A DNA stretch of 39,165 bases from Sinomicrobium oceani (GTDB lineage Bacteria > Bacteroidota > Bacteroidia > Flavobacteriales > Flavobacteriaceae), in contig NZ_FPJE01000035.1 of the NCBI RefSeq assembly GCF_900119185.1, positions 3,232 through 42,396 on the forward strand. Reading direction: 5' to 3'. Both the position numbers and the translations under genes were made by a program. Positions 10,272 through 19,481 of the stretch are shown piece by piece; position 1 is the stretch's first letter; every line of letters starts with the position of its first letter. Under the pieces are notes generated by a model. The model ran no database searches and was not told the DNA's origin. It saw only the letters and a list, made by a program, of their open reading frames with translations.

Positions 10272-12698
10272 TTAACGCAGTTCGGCCTGTAATTGATTTT
10301 CAAAAGCGTTTCGGAATTTTTCCATGATCTTATCCACCTGTTTGTCGGTTAAGGTCTTGTTGTTATCCTGGAATGTAAAGCTTACGGCGTATGATTTTTT
10401 ACCTGCCGGCAGCTTGTCACCCTCATAAACATCAAAAAGATTGACATTTTTCAGGAGGTTGTTTTCAGTTTGCCTGGCGGTCGTATAAATATCACTGAAT
10501 TTCACCGAAGTATCGAGAAGAAGTGCAAAATCTCTTCGTACTTCCGGAAATTTCGGAATATCCCTGTATTTCATGTTGGCCGTCTCCAGGTGTTCCAGAA
10601 TGTTATCCCAGTAGAACTCCGCATACAGAACTTCCTGTTTGATGTCGAAAGCTTTGAGGATATCGGGACGTATAACACCGATATCTACCATTTTGGTCTT
10701 ATCGAGGTTGAAAGTAATTCCTTCGGTGAAGATATCATTTTTCACCGGGCTGTATTTCATTTCTCCGAAACCGAGACGTTCCAGGATGACCGATACGATC
10801 CCTTTGGCATAAAAGAAACCTGTCTTTTCCGATTGGGTATTCCAGTTTTCATCACTTTTGTTGCCGGTAAAGAAGAGGGCGAGGTGTTTGTTCTCCACAC
10901 GGTCTTCGCCGAACTGGTGATATGACTTTCCGAACTCAAAAAGTTTCAGGTCGCTTCGTCTCCGGTTTACGTTGTAAGCAATCGCTTCCAGTCCGGAAAA
11001 CAGCAGTGTTCTCCGCATGATGGAAAGGTCGTTACTCAGCGGATTCAGCATCGTAACATTGTTTTCTTCCCTGATCTTTTCGGAGAGTTCGTTGTATTTG
11101 GGCGAGGTCAGGGAGTTGGCCATGATCTCGAAGAATCCGCGACTGACCAGCAATTCTGCGATCCTGTTCTGGATCTTATAATCCTCGAATCGCGAGGAGT
11201 TGGATACCGAAGCATTGAGTTTTTCTCCGAACCTGACATTGTTATAGCCGTATACCCGTAGGATTTCCTCGATAACATCGGCTTCACGTTGTACGTCTAC
11301 CCGGTAGGAAGGAATGGTGAGCCCCATTCCGGCTTCGGTAATATTATTGACTTTGATCTCCAGGGAGCTGAGAATGGATTTCACAACTTCTTCGGGCAGG
11401 TTTTGCCCGATGAGACGGTTTATTTTTTCATAATGCAGAAACACCTGGAAGTCTTCGAACTTCCTGGGGTAGAGGTCTACGATATCACTGGTCACTTCCC
11501 CTCCGGCCACTTCCTGGATGAGCAGGGCCGCTCTTCGCAGCGCATATTCTACGGCATTGATATCGATACCTCTTTCGAAACGGAAAGAAGCATCGGTGTT
11601 AAGTCCGTGTCTTTTTGCAGATTTTCGTATCGATACCGGGTTGAAGTAGGCACTTTCCAGGAAAATAGTGGTAGTCGTCTCCGTAACTCCGGAATGGGCA
11701 CCACCGAAAACGCCGGCGATACACATCGGTTTTTCGGCATCGCAGATCATCAGATCTTCCTCACTCAGTTCTCTTTCTACATGGTCCAGGGTTACAAATT
11801 TCGTCCCGGGGTCTGCGGTTTTTACGATAATCTTATTTCCCGCTATTTTTGCAGCATCAAAAGCATGAAGAGGCTGCCCGAGTTCATGGAGCACGTAATT
11901 CGTGGCATCTACGACATTGTTCTTGGGCGTCAGTCCTATGGCCTTGAGTTTGTTCTGTAGCCATTGCGGCGAGGGCATTACTTTAATGCCCGATATGGTT
12001 ACCCCGGCATAACGCGGAGTGAGCTTTTTGTCCATGACGTCTACATCGATACGCAGTGTCCTGTTATCTACACGGAAACTGCTCACCGACGGAGTGATCA
12101 TTTCGAGGTGAATATCCTGTTGCATGAGTCCCGCCCGTAAATCCCTGGCCACACCGAAATGGCTCATGGCATCCGCACGGTTGGGAGTAAGTCCTATTTC
12201 AAATACGATGTCGTCCTCCACCTTAAAGAGCTCACTGCATGGTGTTCCGGGGACAAGGTTTTCGTCGAGAACCATGATACCGTCATGGCTCTTGCCGAGA
12301 CCGAGTTCGTCTTCCGCACAGATCATTCCGTGAGATTCTTCCCCGCGTATTTTTCCTTTCTTGATTTTCCAGGGAGCACCCTTTTCATCATAGAGTGTAG
12401 TACCTATGGTGGCTACCGGAACTTTTTGCCCTTCTGCTACATTAGGGGCACCGCATACAATCTGTATAGGTTCGCCGTTTCCCAGGTTTACCCTGGTGAT
12501 TTTGAGCCGGTCTGCATTAGGATGCTGCTCACAGGACAAAACATGCCCTACGACCACACCCCGGAGTCCGCCTTTTACCGATTGAAAAGGGGTGATGCCT
12601 TCTATTTCCAGACCGAGATTTGTCAGTAATTCCGCGGTTTTCTCCGCTTCCCAGTCCAGTTTGATAAACTGCCTAAGCCAGTTATAGGATATTTTCAT
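10272..12698 (-). CDS. pheT: Phenylalanine-tRNA ligase beta subunit
   Basis: An 808-residue beta subunit of the alpha2-beta2 phenylalanyl-tRNA synthetase, cytoplasmic and essential. Visible parts in order: N-terminal MKISYNWLRQF; an EMAP-type tRNA-binding OB fold (about residues 40-150, VVGHVLSCEQHPNADRLKI); the B3/B4 editing domain (about 210-380, with LHAFDA and GVFGGAHSGVTE); B5 (about 400-475); the catalytic-like core; and a C-terminal FDX-ACB anticodon-binding domain (FPEVRRDFALLLD to the end). Length is normal for bacteria. pheS is not adjacent, as is common in this phylum. It is transcribed alone with a strong terminator. Confidence 0.97.
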   Translation of the reverse strand: MKISYNWLRQFIKLDWEAEKTAELLTNLGLEIEGITPFQSVKGGLRGVVVGHVLSCEQHPNADRLKITRVNLGNGEPIQIVCGAPNVAEGQKVPVATIGTTLYDEKGAPWKIKKGKIRGEESHGMICAEDELGLGKSHDGIMVLDENLVPGTPCSELFKVEDDIVFEIGLTPNRADAMSHFGVARDLRAGLMQQDIHLEMITPSVSSFRVDNRTLRIDVDVMDKKLTPRYAGVTISGIKVMPSPQWLQNKLKAIGLTPKNNVVDATNYVLHELGQPLHAFDAAKIAGNKIIVKTADPGTKFVTLDHVERELSEEDLMICDAEKPMCIAGVFGGAHSGVTETTTTIFLESAYFNPVSIRKSAKRHGLNTDASFRFERGIDINAVEYALRRAALLIQEVAGGEVTSDIVDLYPRKFEDFQVFLHYEKINRLIGQNLPEEVVKSILSSLEIKVNNITEAGMGLTIPSYRVDVQREADVIEEILRVYGYNNVRFGEKLNASVSNSSRFEDYKIQNRIAELLVSRGFFEIMANSLTSPKYNELSEKIREENNVTMLNPLSNDLSIMRRTLLFSGLEAIAYNVNRRRSDLKLFEFGKSYHQFGEDRVENKHLALFFTGNKSDENWNTQSEKTGFFYAKGIVSVILERLGFGEMKYSPVKNDIFTEGITFNLDKTKMVDIGVIRPDILKAFDIKQEVLYAEFYWDNILEHLETANMKYRDIPKFPEVRRDFALLLDTSVKFSDIYTTARQTENNLLKNVNLFDVYEGDKLPAGKKSYAVSFTFQDNNKTLTDKQVDKIMEKFRNAFENQLQAELR

Positions 12699-12871
12699 CT
12701 ATTTTGAAATTTGTAGCTTACAGGTTAACCGGCGACCGAGGAGATTTCATCGATTTTCTTCGCTACCGGAAGCGCAAAGATAATAGTTATGAAATTCCTG
12801 TAAAAGTGATCGAAGCGGAATAATACAACCATATTCTTGCCGGTATATTTCGTGTAATCCGGCCGGGACGG

Positions 12872-14002
12872 TTACATCGTATCGAGTTGCTTCCTCCAGG
12901 TTACCCTGTGTTTGTGCGGATGACTTCCTTCATAGTGCTTCCACAGGAGTTGTACAGCAATGTTTTCTTCCAGTTCCGGGTTCGATTCCACATATTTTAA
13001 TCCCCTTTTCTGGAAGATCTTCGTGGTTTCGTTGAAAATAATAGCCGTGAGTCCCTTGTTCTGATATTTGGGTTCGACACCAATGAGATACAGTGTAGCG
13101 GATTTGCTCTTTTTCATCGCCCTCAGGATATGGATGAAACCGAAGGGAAAAAGCTTGCCATTGGCTTTTTGCAACGCTTTGGAGAACGAAGGCATGGTGA
13201 TGGAAAAAGCCACCATTTTACCCTCCTTGTCCACTATAAATTTCACAAAATCGGGATGTATGAACTTCAGGTATTTTTTTTTGTATTGCTCTACCTCGCT
13301 TTGCTGTATGGGAACAAACGACTGCAGGTCTTTAAAAGACCGGTTCATGAGGTCGAACATGCCATCGGCATACTCCACCAGTTCTTTGGAAGACTTGAAT
13401 TGAAGCAATTTGAGGTCGTATCGTTTAAGGACAATGTCGGCCAGCTTTTCGACTTTATCCGGTACGATATCCGGAATGCGGATGAGGTACTCAACCCAGG
13501 CAGCCCCTTTTTCATAGCCCAGTTGCCGGAAATGTTCGGGATAGTAAGGATAGTTGTATATGGTAGACATATTACTGAGCTTCTCGTACCCTTCCGTAAG
13601 CATTCCTGCCTTGTCCATATTGGAAAACCCCACAGGGCCTTCGAGATATTCCAGCCCGTGCTGCTTACCGATTTCCGCTACCCTGGCGAGCAGGGCTTTG
13701 GTAACTTCGATATCATCGATAACGTCAAACCAGCCGAAACGGACTTTTTTCTTCTGCTGTTGTTCCACTTCGATATGATTGATGATCACGGCGATCCTTC
13801 CCACTATTTTATGATCCCGGTAGGCCAGGAACAACCATACGTCGGCACTTTCGAGGGACGGATTCTGAGTTTTGTCGAAGGTAGCCATCTCTTCCCTGAT
13901 AATAGGCGGAACCCAATAGGGGGAACCTTTGTAAAGTTTGAAAGGAAATTTTACGAAATCCTTTAATTCTCCGGTTTTTTTTACTTCTTTTATGGTAATC
14001 AT
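12872..14002 (-). CDS. GNAT-fold acyltransferase-like protein, substrate unknown
   Basis: A 376-residue soluble protein widespread in Bacteroidota and usually left as hypothetical. The N-terminal half (residues 1-130) and the C-terminal part (about 300-365, LYLIGVEPKYQNKGLTAIIF, resembling the GNAT acetyl-CoA loop Q/RxxGxG/A) look like a GNAT-type N-acyltransferase. The middle part (LEGPVGFSNMDKAGML) is characteristic of the YghO-like group. No substrate can be assigned. The start codon overlaps the stop of the upstream gene (13999-15039) by ATGA, so the two are translationally coupled and probably made together. Confidence 0.65.
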   Translation of the reverse strand: MITIKEVKKTGELKDFVKFPFKLYKGSPYWVPPIIREEMATFDKTQNPSLESADVWLFLAYRDHKIVGRIAVIINHIEVEQQQKKKVRFGWFDVIDDIEVTKALLARVAEIGKQHGLEYLEGPVGFSNMDKAGMLTEGYEKLSNMSTIYNYPYYPEHFRQLGYEKGAAWVEYLIRIPDIVPDKVEKLADIVLKRYDLKLLQFKSSKELVEYADGMFDLMNRSFKDLQSFVPIQQSEVEQYKKKYLKFIHPDFVKFIVDKEGKMVAFSITMPSFSKALQKANGKLFPFGFIHILRAMKKSKSATLYLIGVEPKYQNKGLTAIIFNETTKIFQKRGLKYVESNPELEENIAVQLLWKHYEGSHPHKHRVTWRKQLDTM

Positions 14003-15039
14003 AGATCTACATCAAAAGGGTTTTTCTTGCGGTTACCCTTCTTCTTTTTATTTTTTTTCTTCTTTCTGTTTTGTTTTTCAAACTTCATTTTTCGGCCGGC
14101 CTTATGGTCAATCAGTTCGGGGGTCTCTTCTTCCAGACTGTCCTTGTCTTCTTCCTGTAGCGGAACAGGGACATATTCATCTTCATGATAATCCAACCGG
14201 TACGAAACCCCCAATCCTGCAAAGAGGCGGGAAGGTGTGTTTTTGATATTAAGTCCTGCCGACGCATCGACCTGCAGATGGGAATTGATCAGTCTCGCCG
14301 CACCAAAGCGGAATATACCATCCCCGTAGCTGTCGCTTTTGAAGCCCTGGTGTTCCAGGAATACGGAATACCTCGGGTCGGGAAGGGAGTGGGTCAGTGT
14401 CAGAATATAGCTGAACAGCGGATCGTCTCCGCCAAGGCGGTCAAAAATAATGTTGGTAGTGAGTACCCAGCTTCCTGCAAAATGACTTTGGGTGATGAGC
14501 ATGGCCTTAAGCGATAAAGGAGCCTCATCGGGGTAAAACGGATTGTCCCCGAAGAAGAGGTTGGTGCCGATATAGGCAGATACCGCGGGGATCAGATCCG
14601 ACAGGTGAAACCGGGTATGATCGTATCGCCAGCTGTACAGATTGGGTTCTTTGATCTTGGGTTCGTATATCAGGTATTTGGCCCCGATGGTGTTCTGATA
14701 GAAATTGTTTTGTCTGACCGTGTAAGGGGTCGAAGAAGTGTTATACGTCAGGTTATCCCACATGTAAATACCCTGCCAGGTGAGTTCCAGGCGTTCTTCG
14801 AGTATACCTACCCTGAGGGCAAAGTCGGTACCGTACTGCTCATTTTCGGTTCGGAGTCCGTCGTGTTTCCGTCTTTCGTAAAAGAAGCCCATTTCACCCT
14901 GGTAGACATTTTTCCCGGGGGCATAAGCACTCACCGAACGTCCCGGACGATTGGAGTTGATAATGTCGGTGTACTGGGCATACAGGGGAGCTGAGGCGGC
15001 CAGTAGTACGATAAGCAGTGTAAGATAAAGATGTTTCAT
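13999..15039 (-). CDS. Putative outer-membrane beta-barrel transporter (PF13557-like) with a Lys-rich tail
   Basis: A 346-residue exported protein. Its signal peptide (MKHLYLTLLIVLLAASAPLYAQ) is followed by INSNRPGRSVSAYAPGKNVYQGEMGFFYE, the opening typical of the flavobacterial branch of the Phenol_MetA_deg family (PF13557) of small beta-barrels. Alternating aromatic/hydrophobic strands continue to about residue 285. The last 60 residues differ: acidic EEDKDSLEEETPE, then a very basic Lys/Arg/Asn tail (KKKKNKKKKGNRKKN) encoded by an A-rich stretch. A tail of this kind may contact lipid A or peptidoglycan, but that is conjecture. The gene overlaps the downstream GNAT-like gene by 4 bp. The substrate is unknown. 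Confidence 0.65.
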   Translation of the reverse strand: MKHLYLTLLIVLLAASAPLYAQYTDIINSNRPGRSVSAYAPGKNVYQGEMGFFYERRKHDGLRTENEQYGTDFALRVGILEERLELTWQGIYMWDNLTYNTSSTPYTVRQNNFYQNTIGAKYLIYEPKIKEPNLYSWRYDHTRFHLSDLIPAVSAYIGTNLFFGDNPFYPDEAPLSLKAMLITQSHFAGSWVLTTNIIFDRLGGDDPLFSYILTLTHSLPDPRYSVFLEHQGFKSDSYGDGIFRFGAARLINSHLQVDASAGLNIKNTPSRLFAGLGVSYRLDYHEDEYVPVPLQEEDKDSLEEETPELIDHKAGRKMKFEKQNRKKKKNKKKKGNRKKNPFDVDL

Positions 15040-15237
15040 AGTCGCGAATCAGGTGTTTAAAGACGGATGTTTGGTGCTATAATACCGGAAAACCGTTTTG
15101 AACGATCTCTTTGCGGTGATTTGATCCCGTACCGGAATTCAAAATTATAACGTATGACCTGCTCCGATATTTGCCCAAATATATAGATTTTATTATTTTT
15201 TTATGAAATTGCGGCCTGTTTTAAGACAAGAGAATCG

Positions 15238-15245
15238 TATTTTTG
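15238..15245 (+). promoter_or_regulatory. Candidate -7 box for the DUF4834-yfhO operon
   Basis: TATTTTTG fits TAnnTTTG and lies 26 bases before the DUF4834 start codon, giving a short plausible leader. No well-spaced -33 TTTG accompanies it, so the call is tentative. Confidence 0.35.
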
Positions 15246-15271
15246 ACGTTTAGAATAAATATTATTTTTGA

Positions 15272-15550
15272 ATGCAGTTACTCAGAACCATAGCGTTTAT
15301 CGTTATTTTTTACTACCTCTTCCGGTTTCTTGCCCGGATATTCGGTCCGGTACTGTTTCGTTATGCGTCTAAAAAAGCGCAGGAAAAACACGGTCGGTCA
15401 CAACATAGCCGTAACCAGGGCGGTAACAGGGAAATGCGTAAGGAAGGAGAAGTGGTGATAGAAGATACCCCGGTTAACAACCGTAAAGAAAGAACTCCGG
15501 CATCGGGTAAAAAAGTAGGAGAATATATCGATTTTGAGGAAATTGACTAA
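15272..15550 (+). CDS. DUF4834 small membrane-anchored protein
   Basis: A 92-residue protein with one N-terminal membrane segment (residues 4-27, LLRTIAFIVIFYYLFRFLARIFGPVLF) and a hydrophilic, charged tail ending in EYIDFEEID. This is the DUF4834 pattern found in flavobacteria next to a YfhO-type gene, as here (20 bp upstream of it). The function is unknown. It is probably an accessory inner-membrane protein of the same operon. Confidence 0.75.
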   Translation: MQLLRTIAFIVIFYYLFRFLARIFGPVLFRYASKKAQEKHGRSQHSRNQGGNREMRKEGEVVIEDTPVNNRKERTPASGKKVGEYIDFEEID

Positions 15551-15570
15551 CTGAAACCAAACTGTCTTTC

Positions 15571-18003
15571 ATGCAGCTAAAAAAGATCTTGCCTCACCTT
15601 ATTGTTATACTGGTATTTATTGTCATTTCTATAGGATATTTTGTTCCCGCTATCCAGGGAAAGAAGATATTTCAGAGCGATATCGTTCAGTTTAACGGTA
15701 TGGCCAAGGAGCAACGCGACTTCATTCAAAAAAACGGGGAAGAACCTTACTGGACAAACAGTGCGTTCGGCGGGATGCCCACATACCAGCTGGGCGCCAA
15801 TTATCCTCATGATTATATAAAGAAACTCGATCGGGTCATCCGGTTTCTACCCCGCCCGGCAGATTATCTTTTTCTTTATTTTGTGGGGTTTTACCTGTTG
15901 TTGCTGGTCATGAGGGTCGATTATAAGCTGGCATTTCTCGGGGCGCTGGCTTTTGGTTTTTCCACATATCTCATCATTATCATCGGAGTAGGGCATAATG
16001 CCAAAGCCCATGCCATAGGATATTTCCCGGTAGTGCTGTCCGGAATACTGCTGGCATTCCGGCAGAAATATATCGCCGGTTTCCTGCTTACGGCTTTCGG
16101 GATGGCCCTGGAAATCAGTGCTAACCATATCCAGATGACGTATTATCTGCTACTGCTCGTACTGGCTTTGGGAGCGGTGTACCTCGTCGAAGCGTTCCGG
16201 AACAAACAGGTGCCGCAATTTCTGAAAACCTGTGGTATACTTGCGGTAGCCGTTCTGCTCGGGGTGCTTACCAACGCGACCAATCTCCTTGCAACACAGG
16301 AGTATGCACAATGGAGTACACGCGGAAAAAGCGAACTGACCATAAACCCTGACGGCTCGCCCAAGAAAGATGCTGACGGGCTCGATAAGGAATATATCAC
16401 GCAATACAGTTACGGCATTACGGAAACCCTCGATCTGTTCGTACCCCGTTTGTTCGGCGGGTCAAACCACGAAAACCTCGGCGAAGATTCCGAAACGTAT
16501 AACTTTCTCCTTCAGCAGGGGGTTCCGAGGGTTCAGGCTCTTGATTTTGCCGAAAACCTTCCGACTTACTGGGGAAAGCAACCCGGGGTTGCAGGTCCTG
16601 CATATATAGGTGCTGTGGTCATGTTTCTTTTTGTCCTGGCCCTCTTTCTCGTAAAAGGCAAGACCAGGCAATGGCTTGTGGCCGGTATCCTGGTATCGCT
16701 CCTGCTTTCGTGGGGAAAGAACTTCAGCCTGCTGACCAATTTTATGATTGACTATTTCCCGATGTACAACAAGTTCCGCGCCGTATCGTCGATTCAGGTG
16801 ATCCTCGAACTTTGTGTGCCGGTTCTCGCTATTGCGGGACTGGCCCGTTTTCTGGATCGTTCGGTAACCGTGGAAGAAAAAACAAAAGCGCTGAAATGGA
16901 CCGCGATCATTACCTTCGGCCTGGTGGCCCTGTTGTTCGTAGGTCGTGGTTTCTTTGATTTTACAGGGGGTAGTGATGCGGCTTACCGCCAGTATTACGG
17001 TAATGAGATCGTAGATAAAATAAAGGCCGACCGTAAATCGATATACACTTCCGACTTATGGCGTACCTTACTCTTTATTGCGCTTTCCGCAGCCTTGTTG
17101 TGGGGGTACCTCAAAGGGAAATCGAAATATATGATGGTCATAGGAGGATTTACGGCGCTCATACTTTTTGACCTCGGAGGTGTAGCCCGTCGCTATGTGG
17201 ACAAGGACGATTTTGTCCAGGCCAAAGTGATGGATGTACCTTTTCAGGCTACTTCCGTAGACCGGGAAATCCTCAAAGACACCTCTTACTATCGCGTTTA
17301 TGAGCCTTCGGTAGGACTCAACGGAGCCCGAACCTCTTATTTTCACCATTCCGTAGGCGGATACCATGCGGCAAAACCGGGAAGGCTGATGGAGTTGTTC
17401 GAGTACCAGGTGGCCAACAATAATATGGCCGTCCTCCACATGCTCAATGTAAAGTATGTCATACAACAAAATGAGGAAGGTAAACTCTACCCGGCACAAA
17501 ACCCCGAGGCCGCCGGAAACGCCTGGTTCGTCAGGCGGTTAATTCCTGTAACCGGTGCCGATGCCGAAATGCAGGCGCTGGATACGCTGAATGTGAAGGA
17601 AGAAGCCGTTATTGATAAAAATGCTTTTGAAGATGTTGTCGGAAACGAACCTTTGTCATTCACAGTCGGTCCGGAAGCTTCCGTACACCTTACCCGTTAC
17701 GCACTCAACGAACTGGAATACAGTTCTGATAATCCGGAAGAGGGGCTGATCGTCTTTTCCGAGATGTATTATCCCCACGGTTGGAAGGTTACCATAGACG
17801 ATAGGGAGGCTTCTGTTTTTCGTGTCAATTATGCTTTAAGAGCGCTGAAGGTACCCGCAGGGAAACATCGTATAACATTCCGTTTTGAGCCGGATGTGGT
17901 AAAGAAAGGGAGTACCATTGCCCTTATGGGGAATATCATCCTGGGACTGTTGCTTCTCGGTGGTATTTTTTACAGCGTAAAGAAAAAGCAGCCCGAAGTA
18001 TAA
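15571..18003 (+). CDS. YfhO-family multi-pass membrane protein
   Basis: An 810-residue polytopic inner-membrane protein. At least a dozen hydrophobic segments fill residues 1-560 (for example LIVILVFIVISIGYFVPAI at the start), with a long extracytoplasmic loop of about residues 255-345. A soluble C-terminal domain of about 200 residues is closed by a last membrane segment (MGNIILGLLLLGGIFYSV). The architecture and the FSEMYYPHGWKVTIDD stretch match the YfhO family, which has a GT-C glycosyltransferase-like fold. In Firmicutes YfhO is linked to glycosylation of teichoic acids; its role in Bacteroidota is not established. The neighbouring glycosyltransferase and flippase suggest cell-surface glycan work. 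Confidence 0.88.
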   Translation: MQLKKILPHLIVILVFIVISIGYFVPAIQGKKIFQSDIVQFNGMAKEQRDFIQKNGEEPYWTNSAFGGMPTYQLGANYPHDYIKKLDRVIRFLPRPADYLFLYFVGFYLLLLVMRVDYKLAFLGALAFGFSTYLIIIIGVGHNAKAHAIGYFPVVLSGILLAFRQKYIAGFLLTAFGMALEISANHIQMTYYLLLLVLALGAVYLVEAFRNKQVPQFLKTCGILAVAVLLGVLTNATNLLATQEYAQWSTRGKSELTINPDGSPKKDADGLDKEYITQYSYGITETLDLFVPRLFGGSNHENLGEDSETYNFLLQQGVPRVQALDFAENLPTYWGKQPGVAGPAYIGAVVMFLFVLALFLVKGKTRQWLVAGILVSLLLSWGKNFSLLTNFMIDYFPMYNKFRAVSSIQVILELCVPVLAIAGLARFLDRSVTVEEKTKALKWTAIITFGLVALLFVGRGFFDFTGGSDAAYRQYYGNEIVDKIKADRKSIYTSDLWRTLLFIALSAALLWGYLKGKSKYMMVIGGFTALILFDLGGVARRYVDKDDFVQAKVMDVPFQATSVDREILKDTSYYRVYEPSVGLNGARTSYFHHSVGGYHAAKPGRLMELFEYQVANNNMAVLHMLNVKYVIQQNEEGKLYPAQNPEAAGNAWFVRRLIPVTGADAEMQALDTLNVKEEAVIDKNAFEDVVGNEPLSFTVGPEASVHLTRYALNELEYSSDNPEEGLIVFSEMYYPHGWKVTIDDREASVFRVNYALRALKVPAGKHRITFRFEPDVVKKGSTIALMGNIILGLLLLGGIFYSVKKKQPEV

Positions 18004-18012
18004 AGTAGCCGG

Positions 18013-19386
18013 TTGGTAGCTGCTGATGCCGGGCTGGGGCGGTATATAAAACCAAAAAATCCGGAAACCCTGAAGAAAAGAGTACTTATCATATCATATT
18101 ACTGGCCTCCGGCAGGAGGGCCGGGCGTACAACGCTGGCTCAAGTTTGTAAAATACCTGGGCGATTACGGGGTGGAGCCTGTGGTCTATGTCCCGGAAAA
18201 CCCGCATTACCCGGTGACCGATGAGAGTTTTGAAAAGGAAGTGCCTTCGGGGATTACCGTGATCAAACGCCCGGTATGGGAACCCTATGCCATGGCTTCG
18301 GTATTTTCGGGAAAAAAGACCAGGGAAATAAGTTCCGGTATGATCACGGTGAAAAAGCAATCGCCGGCAGAACGTATTTTGCTGTGGATACGGGGAAATC
18401 TCTTTATTCCCGATGCCCGGAAATTCTGGGTAAAACCTTCCGTGCGATATCTGACAGGCTATCTGAATAAGGAGGGGATAGATACGATCATTACCACCGG
18501 TCCTCCGCACAGCGTACACCTGATCGGGATGAAGCTGAAGAGAAAAAACGGTGTCCGCTGGATTGCCGACTTCAGGGACCCGTGGACAAGTATCAGCTAC
18601 CATGAAAAACTGAAGCTCTCTTCTTTTGCACGAAAAAAGCACGAACAACTGGAGCACCACGTATTAAACGGGGCAGACCGCTTGCTGGTGACCAGTTTTA
18701 CGACCGCCGAAGAATTCCGTAAGAAAACAACCGTACCCGTATCGGTTATCACCAACGGTTATGACCTGACCTTTACCGAAAATATTCCTCCGGACCCTAC
18801 ATTTACCATAGCCCATATCGGGTCCCTGCTTACGGAAAGGAACCCGGTAATCCTTTGGGAATCCCTGGCCGAACTGGTATCGGAACACCGGGATTTTGCC
18901 GATAATCTCGTGCTGAAATTTGCAGGTACGGTGAGTCCCGAAATACACCGTACCCTGAAAAATTACGGCCTGGATCGTTTTCTCGAATTACCGGGCTACG
19001 TTTCGCACGAGGAGGCGTTACGGCTGCAACGATCGGCCCGTTTATTACTGCTATTGGAAATCGACAGCGAAGAGACCAGGGGGATCATCCCTGGAAAACT
19101 CTTTGAGTATCTCGTAGCCAGAAGGCCCATACTGGCCATTGGTCCGGAAGGATGGGATGTGGCGAAGATCATAGCCGAGACGGGGGCCGGAATTGCATTG
19201 ACCTATACGGCGAAAGACGCTGTGAAAGCGCGGATCTTTAAAAGCTATGAGAAGTTTTTGTGGAATAAATCAACAGTCCCGGCTTCGGGAATACAGAAAT
19301 ACAGCCGGAAAAACCTGACCGCTAAGCTCGCTGCGCTTCTTCACGATGTGGATGACAGGCAAGAAAACGGGCATGAACCCGGGTAA
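18013..19386 (+). CDS. Family 4 glycosyltransferase; no ATG start
   Basis: A cytoplasmic glycosyltransferase of about 440-457 residues with a GT-B fold. The N-terminal domain begins KKRVLIISYYWPPAGGPGVQRWLKFVKYL, the standard opening of flavobacterial GT4-like enzymes. The C-terminal donor domain contains the sugar-nucleotide loop GIIPGKLFEYLVARRPILAIG. It would add a sugar to a lipid-linked or surface glycan; donor and acceptor are unknown. No ATG is available. The longest frame begins at TTG 18013, ten bases after the yfhO stop. The position where relatives start (before KKRVLII) is occupied by CTG at 18070. It is co-directional with yfhO and the flippase. Confidence 0.85.
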   Translation: MVAADAGLGRYIKPKNPETLKKRVLIISYYWPPAGGPGVQRWLKFVKYLGDYGVEPVVYVPENPHYPVTDESFEKEVPSGITVIKRPVWEPYAMASVFSGKKTREISSGMITVKKQSPAERILLWIRGNLFIPDARKFWVKPSVRYLTGYLNKEGIDTIITTGPPHSVHLIGMKLKRKNGVRWIADFRDPWTSISYHEKLKLSSFARKKHEQLEHHVLNGADRLLVTSFTTAEEFRKKTTVPVSVITNGYDLTFTENIPPDPTFTIAHIGSLLTERNPVILWESLAELVSEHRDFADNLVLKFAGTVSPEIHRTLKNYGLDRFLELPGYVSHEEALRLQRSARLLLLLEIDSEETRGIIPGKLFEYLVARRPILAIGPEGWDVAKIIAETGAGIALTYTAKDAVKARIFKSYEKFLWNKSTVPASGIQKYSRKNLTAKLAALLHDVDDRQENGHEPG

Positions 19387-19481
19387 TTTTGCTACTTTTA
19401 CGGAACTTTGCCCGGGTTTCCGAAAAAGTGCATACCGTGAAAGAATCCGGAAATTCCGTTAAAGTATCACAGACAACAGTT

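Noticed and set aside
13130-13966. 278-codon open frame on the plus strand
   Set aside because: It is opposite the GNAT-like gene and shows the mirrored codon pattern of an antisense shadow.
15263-15270. TATTTTTG immediately before the DUF4834 start as a promoter
   Set aside because: Transcription would begin inside the gene; the identical octamer at 15238-15245 is better placed.
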